Positions 19,405 through 28,930 are shown, numbered from the stretch's first letter. The stretch is DNA of 64,000 nt from Neorhizobium huautlense (GCF_002968575.1 NZ_PVBM01000007.1:179107-243106), one strand, 5' to 3'. Notes: generated from the sequence alone by a model not told the origin. Program-made: numbers and translations.

Positions 19405-19863
19405 TCAACCACCATTCAGCTTTTCGCGCAGCGCGATCATGCTCAGCGCCGCACGCGCGGCAAAGCCGCCCTTGTCCTTGTCCGCCCGGCGCGCACGCGC
19501 CCAGGCCTGGTCGTCGTTCTCGACCGTCAGAATGCCGTTGCCGATCGCCAGCGATTCCGAAACCGCAAGATCCATGAGAGCCCGAGAAGACTCGTTTGCA
19601 ACGATGTCGAAATGATAGGTCTCGCCGCGAATGACCATGCCGAGCGCAACGAAGCCGTGGTACTCCGTACCGCCCTCTTCCGCCGCATCGAGCGCCATGG
19701 CGATTGCCGGCGGAATTTCGAGCGCGCCGGGCACGGTGACAACGTCATAGGTCGCACCGGCTTCTTCGAGGGCATGGGTCGCGCCGTCGAGGAGCGCATC
19801 GGCCATGTCATCGTAGAAACGTGCCTCGACGATCAGGATGTGTGGAGCGGTTTCACGCGACAT
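19405..19863 (-). CDS. ribH: 6,7-dimethyl-8-ribityllumazine synthase
   Basis: Penultimate step of riboflavin synthesis: joins the ribitylamino-uracil to dihydroxybutanone phosphate. 152 residues with the family substrate segments [37 protein letters not shown] (containing the catalytic His) and [17 protein letters not shown]. Separated from ribE by two plus-strand genes. No FMN riboswitch is visible upstream. Confidence 0.96.
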   Translation of the reverse strand: MSRETAPHILIVEARFYDDMADALLDGATHALEEAGATYDVVTVPGALEIPPAIAMALDAAEEGGTEYHGFVALGMVIRGETYHFDIVANESSRALMDLAVSESLAIGNGILTVENDDQAWARARRADKDKGGFAARAALSMIALREKLNGG

Positions 19864-20038
19864 GGTTCACCTTCATGATATCGGGCCGGTTCAGATCTGG
19901 CTTCGGCAGGCCGCGGTCAAAACACGCGACGGACAGAATGGCAAGCGAATTTAGCTGATCGCAGGGATGCGAATCAGGAATATCTCCTTCGGCGGCGTTG
20001 TGGAAGCGGCCGCTTTTGATCCACCGGAGTTTGCGATA

Positions 20039-20551
20039 ATGATTCCGACCATCGAAACCGAACGACTGATCCTTCGCCCGCATCGGCTCGACGAATTCGA
20101 AGCCTATGCCGATTTCTGGGCTGATCCCGACGTGGTCCGCTTCATCACCGGCGTCCCTTCGACACGCGAAAACAGCTGGGGGCGAATGTTGCGGGTCACC
20201 GGCATGTGGCACCTGTTAAGATTCGGCTTTCTGGCAATCGAGGAAAAAGGCACCGGCCGCTTCCTCGGCGAGGCCGGTTTTCAGGACATGCGCCGAGACT
20301 TTCAGCCGACGATTGAGGGGACATTGGAGACCGGATGGGCGCTCATTCCTTCCGTACATGGCCTCGGCTACGCAACTGAAGCTGCCGGCGCCATGGTCGA
20401 GTGGGGTGCGGCACACTTTCCGGATATGGAGATGACCTGCATCATCAGCCCCGAGAACGGCGCATCGCTTCGGGTTGCCGCCAAGCTGGGTTTCCGCGAA
20501 ATCGCAAGGGCCGACTATCACGGACCAATCGTGGTAATGTCGCGCCACTGA
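20039..20551 (+). CDS. GNAT N-acetyltransferase (RimJ/RimL type)
   Basis: Acetyl-CoA dependent transferase of 170 residues. Typical start IETERLILRPHRLDEFEAYA, the acceptor-loop region EKGTGRFLGEAGFQD, the CoA segment WALIPSVHGLGYATEAAGAM and the end SPENGASLRVAAKLGFREI define the Acetyltransf_3 (RimJ/RimL) subgroup. These acetylate amino groups of proteins, antibiotics or small molecules; the substrate here is unknown. The ATG at 20039 follows GGAG by nine bases and is preferred over upstream codons. It sits between ribH and ribE on the opposite strand. Confidence 0.88.
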   Translation: MIPTIETERLILRPHRLDEFEAYADFWADPDVVRFITGVPSTRENSWGRMLRVTGMWHLLRFGFLAIEEKGTGRFLGEAGFQDMRRDFQPTIEGTLETGWALIPSVHGLGYATEAAGAMVEWGAAHFPDMEMTCIISPENGASLRVAAKLGFREIARADYHGPIVVMSRH

Positions 20552-20612
20552 ACCGACGCTTCCATAGTGTTAATTCTGGCACTTTTCTTCTATTAGTCAG
20601 TTTTAATATATA

Positions 20613-21800
20613 ATGAACCAGACAAGCGGGAAGATGGACGGCCTCGTGAATCAGAATCCTTTTCCAGCCAACCGCGTGGACGACCTGATCTTGCAGATGT
20701 CCATGGCGCGCGGCATCGACGGGATCATGGCAGTACTGCGTCAGTCCGCCCGCGACCTGATCGGTGCCGATGGCGTGAGCTTCGTCCTTCGGGAAAACGA
20801 CAGGTGCTACTATGCCGATGACGACGCAGTCGCGCCGCTCTGGAAGGACCGACGCCTGCCATCGGAAAGCTGCATTTCCGGCTGGGCGATGAAACATGGC
20901 GAACTGGTCGTCATCGAAGATATCGCTCGGGACGACAGGATCCCACACGCTGCCTATCAGGGCACCTTCGTTAAAAGTCTGGTTGTGGTTCCGGTACGGA
21001 AGGAAGATCCGGTTGGCGCAATCGAAGCCTATTGGGCCAAGGCGGAGCGCCCCTCGGAAGAGGCCGTCCGCCTTTTGCAGCGGATAGCCAATAGCGCCGC
21101 CGTCGCGATGACCAATGTTGCGCTGATCAACGCTCTTGCTGCCGCAAAGGAGGAAGCTGCACGCGCCCGCGATGCGTTGATCCTGGCCATGGCTTCGCTT
21201 GCCGAAACGCGTGACTATGAAACCGGCAATCACATTCGCCGCACCCAGCACTATGTGCGGGCGCTCGCCGAAGCTCTGAAGGAACAGGGAGTATATGCCG
21301 AGGAGCTGAGCGACGAGGCGATCGACCTGCTCCATAAGTCGGCGCCGCTGCACGATATTGGTAAGGTCGGCATTCCCGACAGTGTCCTCCTGAAACCGGG
21401 CAAGCTCGATGCGAAGGAATACGAGGTCATGAAGAGCCATGCCGAGCTCGGCCGGGCGGCCATAGCCACCGCGGAACGCTATATGGGATCGGCCACGCCC
21501 TTCCTAAGCGTCGCCAGGGAAATCGCCCATACCCACCATGAAAAGTGGAATGGTACAGGCTATCCCCGAGGACTCCAGGGGGAGGATATCCCGATCGGCG
21601 GCCGGATCATGGCGATCGCCGACGCCTATGACGCCCTGGTCTCCGAGCGGATATACAAAGCCGCCATGTCGCATGACGAAGCCGTCGACATCATCGTCAG
21701 GGACGCCGGAACACATTTTGATCCCGGTCTGGTCGAGGTCTTCGCGAAGATCGCTCCGCGGTTCAAGGAGATCCATGGGCAGTTCACCGACAAGGAATAA
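20613..21800 (+). CDS. GAF and HD-GYP domain protein (putative c-di-GMP phosphodiesterase)
   Basis: A 395-residue cytoplasmic signalling protein. A GAF sensory domain occupies about residues 25-175 (SESCISGWAMKHGELVVIED), a short coiled linker follows (about 178-200), and an HD-GYP domain fills the rest: KSAPLHDIGKVGIPDSVLLK with the HD pair, AHTHHEKWNGTGYPRGL with the GYP motif, and RIMAIADAYDAL. All metal-binding signature residues seem present, so hydrolysis of c-di-GMP is likely (family knowledge). No receiver domain is present; the input would be a GAF ligand. A weak SD precedes the first ATG. It converges with ribE. Confidence 0.92.
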   Translation: MNQTSGKMDGLVNQNPFPANRVDDLILQMSMARGIDGIMAVLRQSARDLIGADGVSFVLRENDRCYYADDDAVAPLWKDRRLPSESCISGWAMKHGELVVIEDIARDDRIPHAAYQGTFVKSLVVVPVRKEDPVGAIEAYWAKAERPSEEAVRLLQRIANSAAVAMTNVALINALAAAKEEAARARDALILAMASLAETRDYETGNHIRRTQHYVRALAEALKEQGVYAEELSDEAIDLLHKSAPLHDIGKVGIPDSVLLKPGKLDAKEYEVMKSHAELGRAAIATAERYMGSATPFLSVAREIAHTHHEKWNGTGYPRGLQGEDIPIGGRIMAIADAYDALVSERIYKAAMSHDEAVDIIVRDAGTHFDPGLVEVFAKIAPRFKEIHGQFTDKE

Positions 21801-21801
21801 C

Positions 21802-22416
21802 TCAGGCCCTCGCCGGAAACTCCGCAAGGCGTGCTGCATAACGCGCCATGGTATCGACCTCGAAATTTACCAGATCACCGGCCTTGCGATCGCCCCAGGT
21901 GGTGACCGCAAGCGTGTGACGGATCAGCAGCACGTCGAAATCCGTCCCATCCACCTCATTGACGGTAAGCGAGGTACCGTCGAGTCCGACGGACCCCTTC
22001 GGTGCGACGAAACGGGCAAGATGTTCGGGAGCGCGCAAGCGGATACGAACCGCCTCTCCCTCAGGCTCGACCGACAGGATTTCAGCAGTGCCATCAACAT
22101 GCCCAGAGACAATGTGACCGCCGAGTTCGTCGCCGATCTTCAGAGCCCGCTCGAGATTGACGCGGGTGCCTTGCTTCCAGCTGCCGATCGTCGTCAGCCG
22201 CAGCGCCTCTTCCCACGCTTCGACCTCGAACCAGCGTTCGTTGCTGCCGTCCGCCGGCAGGTTGGTGACCGTGAGGCAGACGCCGCCATGGGCGATCGAG
22301 GCTCCCATGTCGATGGTCTTCGGATCGTAGTTCGTCGCGATACGAAGCTTGATGCCCTCGTCCATCGGCGTCGTTGCGGCAACCGTGCCGACATCGGTGA
22401 CAATTCCGGTAAACAT
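21802..22416 (-). CDS. ribE: Riboflavin synthase, alpha subunit
   Basis: Dismutates two lumazines into riboflavin. 204 residues made of the two lumazine-binding repeats: MFTGIVTDVGTV at the start, SIAHGGVCLTVTNL in the first and GLDGTSLTVNEVDG in the second. Start ATG shares one base with the ribD stop (TGATG), so ribD and ribE are translationally coupled. Converges with the HD-GYP gene with only one base between stops. Confidence 0.95.
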   Translation of the reverse strand: MFTGIVTDVGTVAATTPMDEGIKLRIATNYDPKTIDMGASIAHGGVCLTVTNLPADGSNERWFEVEAWEEALRLTTIGSWKQGTRVNLERALKIGDELGGHIVSGHVDGTAEILSVEPEGEAVRIRLRAPEHLARFVAPKGSVGLDGTSLTVNEVDGTDFDVLLIRHTLAVTTWGDRKAGDLVNFEVDTMARYAARLAEFPARA

Positions 22417-23513
22417 CAAAAACCTCTTTCGTAATCGAAACAACGGTCGGGGCCGAAGTTATCCGCTCGGATCAGAGCAAATCCAGCCGGCATATCGGGT
22501 GGCGTCAGCGGCGATTCAAGACCGCCCTCTCCGACCGTGCCCATCCCTTGAAACAGCAGGATGCGATCAACAAGACCGGCACCGAGGAAGGCCTTTGCGA
22601 TAACAGCCCCGCCTTCGATCAAAAGCGAAGAGATGCCTCTGGCGGCGAAAACGGCGAGCAGGATGTCGAGATCACTCGCGTCCATGATCTCGGCGCCGGC
22701 CTTGATCAATCGTTCGCGCTTCATCGAGGGCGCAGATCCGCGCGCTGCCTCCGCACCGGATGGAGGTAAAGCAACGACGATGACCGGCACGTCTCTCGCC
22801 GTTTTCACAAGTTTGGACTCGAGCGGCAGCTGCAATTGGCGATCCAGCACGATGCGGATCGGCGATCGGTTTTCGAGGCCGGGAATGCGCACGGTCAGCT
22901 CAGGGTCGTCCGAGAGCACGGTGCCGATGCCGACGAGGACCGCGTCCGACCTCGCTCGCAGCCGATGTACCTCGGCCCTCGCCTCAGGCCCTGTAATCGC
23001 CACTTCCTCGCCGCGCCGCCCGAGCATTCCATCGGCGGAAACTGCAAGCTTCAGAGTCACATGAGGGCGACCCTTCGTCTGGCGCATGAGGTAGCCGGCA
23101 TGTGCCCGCCGCCCCTCGTCCTCCATCAGCCCGGACTCGACCGCAATGCCCGCATCGCGAAGGATGGCGAGCCCTCTGCCCGAAACCCGCGGGTCCGGAT
23201 CGGTCAGGCAGACCACGACACGCGCGACGCCGGCTTCAACCAGCGCGTTGGCGCAAGGGGGCGTCCTGCCGTAATGCGAACAGGGTTCCAGCGTCACATA
23301 GACCGTCGATCCACGTGATCTCTCACCGGCCATGTCGAGAGCCTGCGTTTCCGCATGCGGACGACCGCCGGGCGCCGTCACCGCCTTGCCGACCACTTCG
23401 CCGTCCTTGACGACCACGCAGCCGACAGAGGGGTTGGTGCCCGTCAGCCCGGTATTCTGTCGCGAAAGGCGCAACGCCTCTGCCATGAACCGCCGGTCGT
23501 CAGAGGCGGTCAT
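22416..23513 (-). CDS. ribD: Bifunctional riboflavin deaminase/reductase RibD
   Basis: Catalyses deamination and side-chain reduction of the pyrimidine intermediate of riboflavin. The 365-residue protein has an N-terminal zinc deaminase domain with HAETQALDMAG and PCSHYGRTPPCANALVEAGV (Zn ligands His, Cys, Cys) and a C-terminal reductase domain beginning near residue 150 (PHVTLKLAVSADGMLGRRGE) with RIVLDRQLQLP and GGAVIAKAFL. It starts 3 bp after nrdR and overlaps ribE. Confidence 0.96.
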   Translation of the reverse strand: MTASDDRRFMAEALRLSRQNTGLTGTNPSVGCVVVKDGEVVGKAVTAPGGRPHAETQALDMAGERSRGSTVYVTLEPCSHYGRTPPCANALVEAGVARVVVCLTDPDPRVSGRGLAILRDAGIAVESGLMEDEGRRAHAGYLMRQTKGRPHVTLKLAVSADGMLGRRGEEVAITGPEARAEVHRLRARSDAVLVGIGTVLSDDPELTVRIPGLENRSPIRIVLDRQLQLPLESKLVKTARDVPVIVVALPPSGAEAARGSAPSMKRERLIKAGAEIMDASDLDILLAVFAARGISSLLIEGGAVIAKAFLGAGLVDRILLFQGMGTVGEGGLESPLTPPDMPAGFALIRADNFGPDRCFDYERGF

Positions 23514-23516
23514 TCC

Positions 23517-23996
23517 TCATGGCTCCAGGCCGGGATCGCGGGCGATCTTGGCGTTGATCTCTTCGATCACCTTCTCGAAATCTTCCGCATGGGAAAAATC
23601 CCGGTAGACGGAGGCGTAGCGGACGAAGGCCACGTCATCGAGACTCTTCAGCGCCTCCAAGACCTGCAGGCCGATCTCTTCGGACGAAATCTCGCTTTCG
23701 CCGGAACTTTCCAGGCGACGCACGATGCCCGATACCGCCCTCTCGATCCGGTCATTGTCCACCGGACGCTTGCGTAGCGCGATCTGGAAGGACCGCACCA
23801 GCTTATTACGGTCGAACGGCACCTTCCGGCCGGTCTTCTTCGTGACCATCAACTCACGAAGCTGCACCCGTTCGAACGTGGTGAAACGGCCGCCGCAATC
23901 CGGGCAGATGCGCCGCCGGCGGATGGAGGTAAAATCCTCCGCCGGACGCGAATCCTTGACCTGCGTGTCTTCCGAACCGCAATAGGGGCAGCGCAT
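23517..23996 (-). CDS. nrdR: Transcriptional repressor NrdR
   Basis: ATP/dATP-sensing repressor of ribonucleotide reductase genes. 159 residues: an N-terminal zinc ribbon with Cys3, Cys6, Cys31 and Cys34 ([34 protein letters not shown]), followed by an ATP-cone domain ([20 protein letters not shown]). It lies between glyA and ribD, with 16 bp to glyA and 3 bp to ribD, an arrangement conserved in Rhizobiales. Confidence 0.96.
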   Translation of the reverse strand: MRCPYCGSEDTQVKDSRPAEDFTSIRRRRICPDCGGRFTTFERVQLRELMVTKKTGRKVPFDRNKLVRSFQIALRKRPVDNDRIERAVSGIVRRLESSGESEISSEEIGLQVLEALKSLDDVAFVRYASVYRDFSHAEDFEKVIEEINAKIARDPGLEP

Positions 23997-24012
23997 CGCC
24001 TCTCCTTAAGGA

Positions 24013-25302
24013 TCACATATAGGGGTACATCGGGAACCGGTCGGTAAGCGCTACCACCTTCTCCCGAACACCAGCCTCTACAGCCGCATTGCCCTCGTCG
24101 GAATTGGCGATCTTCAGCCCGTCGAGGACCTCGACGATGAGATTGCCGATCTCCTTGAATTCCGCTTCCTTGAAACCGCGGGTCGTGCCGGCCGGGGTGC
24201 CTAGGCGGATACCTGACGTAACAAAGGGCTTTTCCGGATCGAAAGGAATGCCGTTCTTGTTGCAGGTGATGTAGCCGCGGCCGAGCGCTGCCTCCGCCCG
24301 CTTGCCGGTGGCGTTCTTCTTGCGCAGGTCGACCAGCATCAGGTGGTTGTCTGTGCCGCCGGACACGATGTCGAGGCCGCCAGCCTTCAGCGTCTCGGCA
24401 AGCGTCTTGGCATTCTTGACGATCTGGGCGGCATAATCCTGGAACTCGGGCTTCAGCGCTTCGCCGAAGGCAACGGCCTTGGCGGCAATGATGTGCATCA
24501 GAGGACCGCCCTGGAGGCCAGGGAAGACGGCCGAATTGAACTTCTTGGCCAGCTCCTCGTCATTGGTGAGGATGACGCCGCCGCGCGGGCCGCGGAGCGA
24601 CTTGTGCGTCGTCGTCGTGGCCACATGGCAGTGCGGGAACGGCGACGGATGCTGGCCACCGGCAACGAGGCCGGCGATATGAGCCATGTCGACCATGAGA
24701 TAGGCGCCGACCGAATCGGCAATCTCACGAAAGCGCTTCCAGTCCCAGATGCGCGAATAGGCGGTGCCGCCGGCGATGATGAGCTTCGGCTTGTGCTCTT
24801 CGGCCTTCCTCTGGACCTCGTCCATGTCGAGCAGGTTGTCGCCTTCACGTACGCCGTAGGAAACGACATTGAACCACTTGCCGGACATGTTGACCGGCGA
24901 ACCGTGCGTCAGGTGACCGCCCGAATTGAGATCAAGGCCCATGAAGGTGTCGCCCGGCTGCAGCAGCGCCAGAAAGACGGCCTGGTTCATCTGCGAACCG
25001 GAGTTCGGCTGGACGTTGACGAAGTTGACGCCGAACAGCTTCTTGGCGCGTTCGATTGCGAGTTCTTCGGCGATGTCCACGAACTGGCAGCCGCCGTAAT
25101 AGCGCTTGCCCGGATAGCCTTCCGCATACTTGTTGGTCATGATCGAGCCCTGCGCTTCGAGCACGGCGCGAGAGACGATGTTCTCCGAAGCGATCAGCTC
25201 GATCTCGTGGCGCTGGCGACCCAGCTCCTTCTCGATCGCGCCGAAAATCTCCGGGTCCGAGTCGGCAAGCGGGCGAGAGAAGAAAGCATCGGTGTTCGAC
25301 AT
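24013..25302 (-). CDS. glyA: Serine hydroxymethyltransferase
   Basis: PLP enzyme converting serine and tetrahydrofolate to glycine and methylene-THF. 429 residues; the PLP lysine is in [13 protein letters not shown], and [20 protein letters not shown] and [16 protein letters not shown] are the conserved N-terminal parts. First gene of glyA-nrdR-ribD-ribE on this strand. The 177 bp upstream show no recognisable glycine or SAM riboswitch. Confidence 0.97.
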   Translation of the reverse strand: MSNTDAFFSRPLADSDPEIFGAIEKELGRQRHEIELIASENIVSRAVLEAQGSIMTNKYAEGYPGKRYYGGCQFVDIAEELAIERAKKLFGVNFVNVQPNSGSQMNQAVFLALLQPGDTFMGLDLNSGGHLTHGSPVNMSGKWFNVVSYGVREGDNLLDMDEVQRKAEEHKPKLIIAGGTAYSRIWDWKRFREIADSVGAYLMVDMAHIAGLVAGGQHPSPFPHCHVATTTTHKSLRGPRGGVILTNDEELAKKFNSAVFPGLQGGPLMHIIAAKAVAFGEALKPEFQDYAAQIVKNAKTLAETLKAGGLDIVSGGTDNHLMLVDLRKKNATGKRAEAALGRGYITCNKNGIPFDPEKPFVTSGIRLGTPAGTTRGFKEAEFKEIGNLIVEVLDGLKIANSDEGNAAVEAGVREKVVALTDRFPMYPYM

Positions 25303-25426
25303 GGGCGAGGCTCCTCAAAGGGGTGTGCATGCGATTGTCGCGTCTTAGCGTTCCGCCTTCCTGAGAGCAATACGGGGAACGACATTTGCCGGCCGGAAGA
25401 CGCGGGCGGAGCCGTATGGCAACGAA

Positions 25427-25455
25427 AAAGCCGCACCCTTTGACGATGCGGCTTT
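25427..25455 (-). terminator. Terminator of the L,D-transpeptidase gene
   Basis: Nine-bp stem AAAGCCGCA / TGCGGCTTT with an 11-base loop; on the minus strand it is followed by TTTTTC. It is 25 bp after the stop at 25480. Confidence 0.88.
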
Positions 25456-25479
25456 CCAGACGGCAAATCCTCGCGCGCC

Positions 25480-26814
25480 TTATTGCGGCAGCATGTCGTC
25501 CTCGATTGACCCCGCGGGCTTTTCGATACCTGTCGTGGTCTGAAGCGCCAGTTCCTGATTGCCGTCGCGCTCGTAGATGTCGTCGCGGAACTGGACGACA
25601 CGGTCCCTCGCCGACCACGCCGTGATGTAAACGATATAGACGGGCACTTCCTGGGTAAGCTTGATCGGGGTGTTCTGGCGGGTCGAGATCACGCGTTCGA
25701 TCTCCTGACGCGACCAGCCGGTCGTGTCGCGCAGCAGCCAGGTGATGAGATCCCGAACGTTCTGCACCCGCACGCAGCCGGACGATTCGAAACGCATCAG
25801 CTTGTTGAACAGGCCCTGCTGGGGCGTGTCGTGCATGTATTCGTTGTTCGGATTGTGGAAGTTGATCTTCGTCGAGGCCATGGCATTGATCTTGCCAGGG
25901 TCCTGCCGGAACATCAGGTTCGGCGCCTTGGGCGCGAACCAGTCGACCGTCTCCGGGGCAACTTCGTTGCCCTTGCCGTCGATCAGGCGGATGTTGTTGC
26001 GCGCCAGATAGGTCGGGTCCTTGCGCATCAGCGGCACGATGTCTTTTTCGACGATCGAGCGCGGCGCGGTCCAATACGGATTGAGGATGACCTCGTAGAT
26101 CTTCGAGTTGATGGCATGTGTCGGGCGGTCGATGCGGCCGACGACTGCGCTGTTGCGCAGCGCCACGCGGTCGTTTTCCACGGCCTCGATATAGGCGGCG
26201 GGAATATTGACCATCACATAGCGGGAACCGAGATCACCCGACATGGACTGCAGCCGAACCAGATTGGTTTCCAGCTGGCGCAGGCGCACATCCGCCGGGA
26301 TATTCATGGCCTTTACGGTGAATTCGCCAAGCACGCCATCGGAGGGAAGACCGTGACGCGCCTGGAAGCGTTTTACCGCTCCATCGACATAGGAATCGAA
26401 GGAAGACGACATCCCCGCCTCGCGCGGCAGATCGCCGGAAATCGCAAGGCGCTGGCGCAGCACCTGCACGCTCGGATCCACCACGCCGAGCCTCAACCGC
26501 TGGCCGGCGGGATTGACTTCCGGCCAGCCGCCGCCCGAGACGATCTGCTGGTAGTCCATGATCGCCTGCTGGATATTGGCCGGCCCGCTTGGCCCCAGAA
26601 CCGGATTGTTGGAGACGACGTTGACGGCGGTGCGCGACGCAGCCTTCGCATCGAACTGGTCGTCCCAGGTGCCGCGGCGCGGCGCATTGATCAGATCGTC
26701 GACTGCCGACTGGGCGAAAGCGGGTGCCGCAAGCGCGGCAGCACCAGCGGAAACGGCCGAACGCAGCAACGCGCGGCGGGAAAGAGCTTCAGATCCAATC
26801 TTCTTCGACATCAT
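25480..26814 (-). CDS. L,D-transpeptidase (YcbB/LdtD type), LdtP homologue
   Basis: Periplasmic enzyme forming 3-3 cross-links in peptidoglycan. A twin-arginine-like signal SRRALLRSAVSAGAAALAAPAF is followed by a scaffold region, a peptidoglycan-binding-like domain (about residues 125-185, VKRFQARHGLPSDGVLGEFT) and the YkuD catalytic domain with YMHDTPQQGLF and SSGCVRVQN, Cys347 being the nucleophile. Family HGC is replaced by SGC, as is common in the YcbB group. Start is uncertain (26811, 26814 or 26823). Upstream lies ldtR; in Liberibacter and Sinorhizobium the MarR regulator LdtR activates the adjacent ldtP gene, so this is presumably ldtP. Confidence 0.9.
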   Translation of the reverse strand: MMSKKIGSEALSRRALLRSAVSAGAAALAAPAFAQSAVDDLINAPRRGTWDDQFDAKAASRTAVNVVSNNPVLGPSGPANIQQAIMDYQQIVSGGGWPEVNPAGQRLRLGVVDPSVQVLRQRLAISGDLPREAGMSSSFDSYVDGAVKRFQARHGLPSDGVLGEFTVKAMNIPADVRLRQLETNLVRLQSMSGDLGSRYVMVNIPAAYIEAVENDRVALRNSAVVGRIDRPTHAINSKIYEVILNPYWTAPRSIVEKDIVPLMRKDPTYLARNNIRLIDGKGNEVAPETVDWFAPKAPNLMFRQDPGKINAMASTKINFHNPNNEYMHDTPQQGLFNKLMRFESSGCVRVQNVRDLITWLLRDTTGWSRQEIERVISTRQNTPIKLTQEVPVYIVYITAWSARDRVVQFRDDIYERDGNQELALQTTTGIEKPAGSIEDDMLPQ

Positions 26815-27054
26815 CCTACCCATCTGGTCCCGAGCATCATCACGACGCCTACAGGGATATGGTTAACAAACGCGCAAAAACAAAGCGCTGCCGGCAAAGG
26901 CCTCATCGTCATCGCGGTGTCGTGAAGAGAGAAATTTCCGCCGGCCCATTCCATTCAGCCGGTCCCATAGCAATATGGCGAATTGGTGTCAGGTATCCCC
27001 GCGTCACAAAGCCGTGTTGGCCCGTGAATTTCCGCTTTCCGAGATGAAAACGCG
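26815..27054. other. Intergenic region between ldtP and ldtR
   Basis: About 340 bases separate the transpeptidase start from the end of ldtR; the right part is the ldtR terminator. The left part must hold the transpeptidase promoter. One short palindrome is visible, CCATA-GCAA-TATGG at 26965-26978, about 150 bp before the start, a candidate LdtR site by position only. I see no gene or RNA here. Confidence 0.35.
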
Positions 27055-27086
27055 GGAGCCGGATGCGCAGGGACGCATCCGGCTCC
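27055..27086 (-). terminator. Terminator of ldtR
   Basis: Perfect 13-bp stem GGAGCCGGATGCG / CGCATCCGGCTCC with a 6-base loop, 70 bp after the ldtR stop. On the minus strand the stem is followed by CGCGTTTTC, a weak T-run. Confidence 0.75.
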
Positions 27087-27155
27087 GATCGCTTGATGGA
27101 GGTCTTCTGGCCGGCCGCCGCCTCGTGGATAAGGCGGCAGACGGGGTTTTGCCAA

Positions 27156-27674
27156 TTACAGGCGATAGAGAATCTGGTCGTTCCAGAAGCGGTCGAGACG
27201 CTGCAGGAGCTTGTTCATCTGGCCGAACTCGCCTTCGCCGATGCCGCCGACCTTTTCGATGGAGCCGATATGGCGCTCGTAGAGCTTGGCGACGGTTTCT
27301 GCGATCTCCTGGCCGTCCGGCGTCAGGCTGATGCGGACCGAGCGGCGATCGATGCGCGAACGCTGGTGGTTGATGAAGCCAAGATCGACCAGCTTCTTCA
27401 CATTGTAGGAGACGTTCGAGCCGAGGTAGTAACCGCGGGAGCGCAGTTCGCCGGCGGTCAGTTCGGAATTGCCGATGTTGAACAGCAGGAGAGCCTGCAC
27501 CGCGTTGACATCGTCGCGACCCTGGCGGTCGAACTCGTCCTTGATCACATCGAGAAGACGGCGGTGGAGACGTTCCACCAGGTGCAGCGACTCCATATAC
27601 AGGGAGCGGATAGTTTCTTCATGCGTATCTGCTACTGCCGGTGCCGCCTGCGGCTTCAGTTTCGTGTTCATCAT
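27156..27674 (-). CDS. ldtR: MarR family regulator LdtR
   Basis: Winged-helix regulator of 172 residues. The DNA-binding part is ELTAGELRSRGYYLGSNVSY, NVKKLVDLGF and QRSRIDRRSVRISLTPDGQE. The sequence and the neighbouring L,D-transpeptidase gene match LdtR of Liberibacter asiaticus and Sinorhizobium, described as an activator of ldtP tied to osmotic tolerance (established for those species). The ATG at 27674 follows GAGG; an upstream in-frame start at 27734 is less likely. Confidence 0.9.
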   Translation of the reverse strand: MMNTKLKPQAAPAVADTHEETIRSLYMESLHLVERLHRRLLDVIKDEFDRQGRDDVNAVQALLLFNIGNSELTAGELRSRGYYLGSNVSYNVKKLVDLGFINHQRSRIDRRSVRISLTPDGQEIAETVAKLYERHIGSIEKVGGIGEGEFGQMNKLLQRLDRFWNDQILYRL

Positions 27675-27911
27675 GACTGCCTCACTCTGTTTTGTTTGGC
27701 GGTGTTTGTTTTCTTCCCGCCTTGAGACAGACACTATCCAATACGCATAAAATTCGACTTAAAACATAGACCTAACAAAAGCTTAACGCCATCGTTCGAA
27801 TTCCCGCCACCCTTTGCAGCACTTTGGCGCCGCCTTCACCGCCTGTTATTTTTCAATGGTTTAGCGTGATTTTTTCCGTCAAAACCGGCCGCCAAAGCTT
27901 TAATTTCAGGG

Positions 27912-28343
27912 TTACTCAATCCTTACCCGCTCGGCTTTGCGGCGCGCTTCGATCCATAAAGAGAGGCGGAAAACGACATAAAGCGCAGCAATCAGCCCAT
28001 GCATCAGGGGCACGAGCCGGTTGTGTCCGAAAATGTCCGGCCAGACCATATACATCAGGACTTGCGAACCAGCGGCGAGCGCCCAGAGCACCGGTCCCCA
28101 GGAGACCGTCAGCCACAGACCGAGCGAGGCGACCGGAAAAAGCACGGCAAGCGAAGAGGCTGCCACCTTCCAGGGAAGGGTCAGCAGATCGAAGCGGGCC
28201 GCGCCATGCAGCGAATAGCCGACGAGCATGGCCCAGTATTGCAGCCCGAACCAGAAGCAGGCGACCGCAATCATCCGCAGGAAGACCACATAAAGGATTT
28301 CAGTGAGCGTACGCTTCGGCGCCATCGGTGAATCAGGTTCCAT
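27912..28343 (-). CDS. Four-helix membrane protein (DUF6163-like)
   Basis: A 143-residue inner-membrane protein with four hydrophobic helices (about residues 15-38, 56-78, 83-100, 108-127) and a basic C-terminal tail (EARRKAERVRIE) that is likely cytoplasmic. It resembles the small Rhizobiaceae-restricted family DUF6163, recalled from the same gene neighbourhood; no function is known. ATG 28343 with GGTGGAG upstream is preferred to GTG 28352. It is divergent from the cupin gene. Confidence 0.65.
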   Translation of the reverse strand: MEPDSPMAPKRTLTEILYVVFLRMIAVACFWFGLQYWAMLVGYSLHGAARFDLLTLPWKVAASSLAVLFPVASLGLWLTVSWGPVLWALAAGSQVLMYMVWPDIFGHNRLVPLMHGLIAALYVVFRLSLWIEARRKAERVRIE

Positions 28344-28462
28344 ACGCTCCACCTTATCGGGGTGTCACCTCCCCTGCCAGTATCTGTGTCGCGGACTGCA
28401 CGAACGTTCAAGAGCACATTCGAACCGGCTGTTAGATATCGCTACCCACTGAAGGAGCCGAC

Positions 28463-28843
28463 ATGAGCAACAACAACCTTTCCCGGACGTCGATCAACCT
28501 GGCCGAAAAGCTCGGACGAATTGAAGACTTCTGGCAGCCCCGCGTCGTTGCCGAAATGAACGATTACCAATTCAAGCTGGTGCGCATCTCCGGCGACTTC
28601 ATCTGGCACGACCACCCGGAGACCGACGAAACGTTCATCGTTCTGGAAGGCGTTCTGCGCATCGACTTCCGCGACGGCTCCGTCACGATCGGTGCGGGAG
28701 AGATGTTCGTCGTTCCCAAGGGCGTGGAGCACAAGCCGTTTGCGGAAAACGAGGTGCAGATGATGCTGATCGAACCACGCGGCACCCTGAATACCGGCCA
28801 TGAGGGCGGCGACCGGACTGCTCAGAACGATCTCTGGATCTGA
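28463..28843 (+). CDS. Cupin domain protein
   Basis: A 126-residue single-cupin protein. Motif 1 is WHDHPETDETFIVLEG (two His and Glu for metal), motif 2 is PKGVEHKPFA. It starts after a good SD (AAGGAG) and stands alone between divergent and following genes; the hemB start is 88 bp further on. Substrate unknown; such proteins include isomerases, dioxygenases and small-ligand binding proteins. Confidence 0.85.
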   Translation: MSNNNLSRTSINLAEKLGRIEDFWQPRVVAEMNDYQFKLVRISGDFIWHDHPETDETFIVLEGVLRIDFRDGSVTIGAGEMFVVPKGVEHKPFAENEVQMMLIEPRGTLNTGHEGGDRTAQNDLWI

Positions 28844-28930
28844 TCACGGCGCTGCGGCGATCCCGCCCATTCATAAACACGGAACCTCGTGTTATGGAGC
28901 GGCCCAACCGCACAATTACGGAGATCAGCC

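Noticed and set aside
17850..19577. Long plus-strand open frame (575 codons) over the MFS, nusB and ribH genes.
   Set aside because: Opposite three well-supported genes, low-complexity composition (His, Asp, Arg), and no ribosome binding site.
19864..20038. Possible FMN riboswitch upstream of ribH or ribE.
   Set aside because: The conserved FMN-aptamer segments are not seen here or before ribD; riboflavin genes in this window appear not to use one.
25303..25426. Possible glycine riboswitch upstream of glyA.
   Set aside because: No tandem aptamer pattern is visible in the 177 bp upstream, which mostly hold the terminator of the transpeptidase gene.
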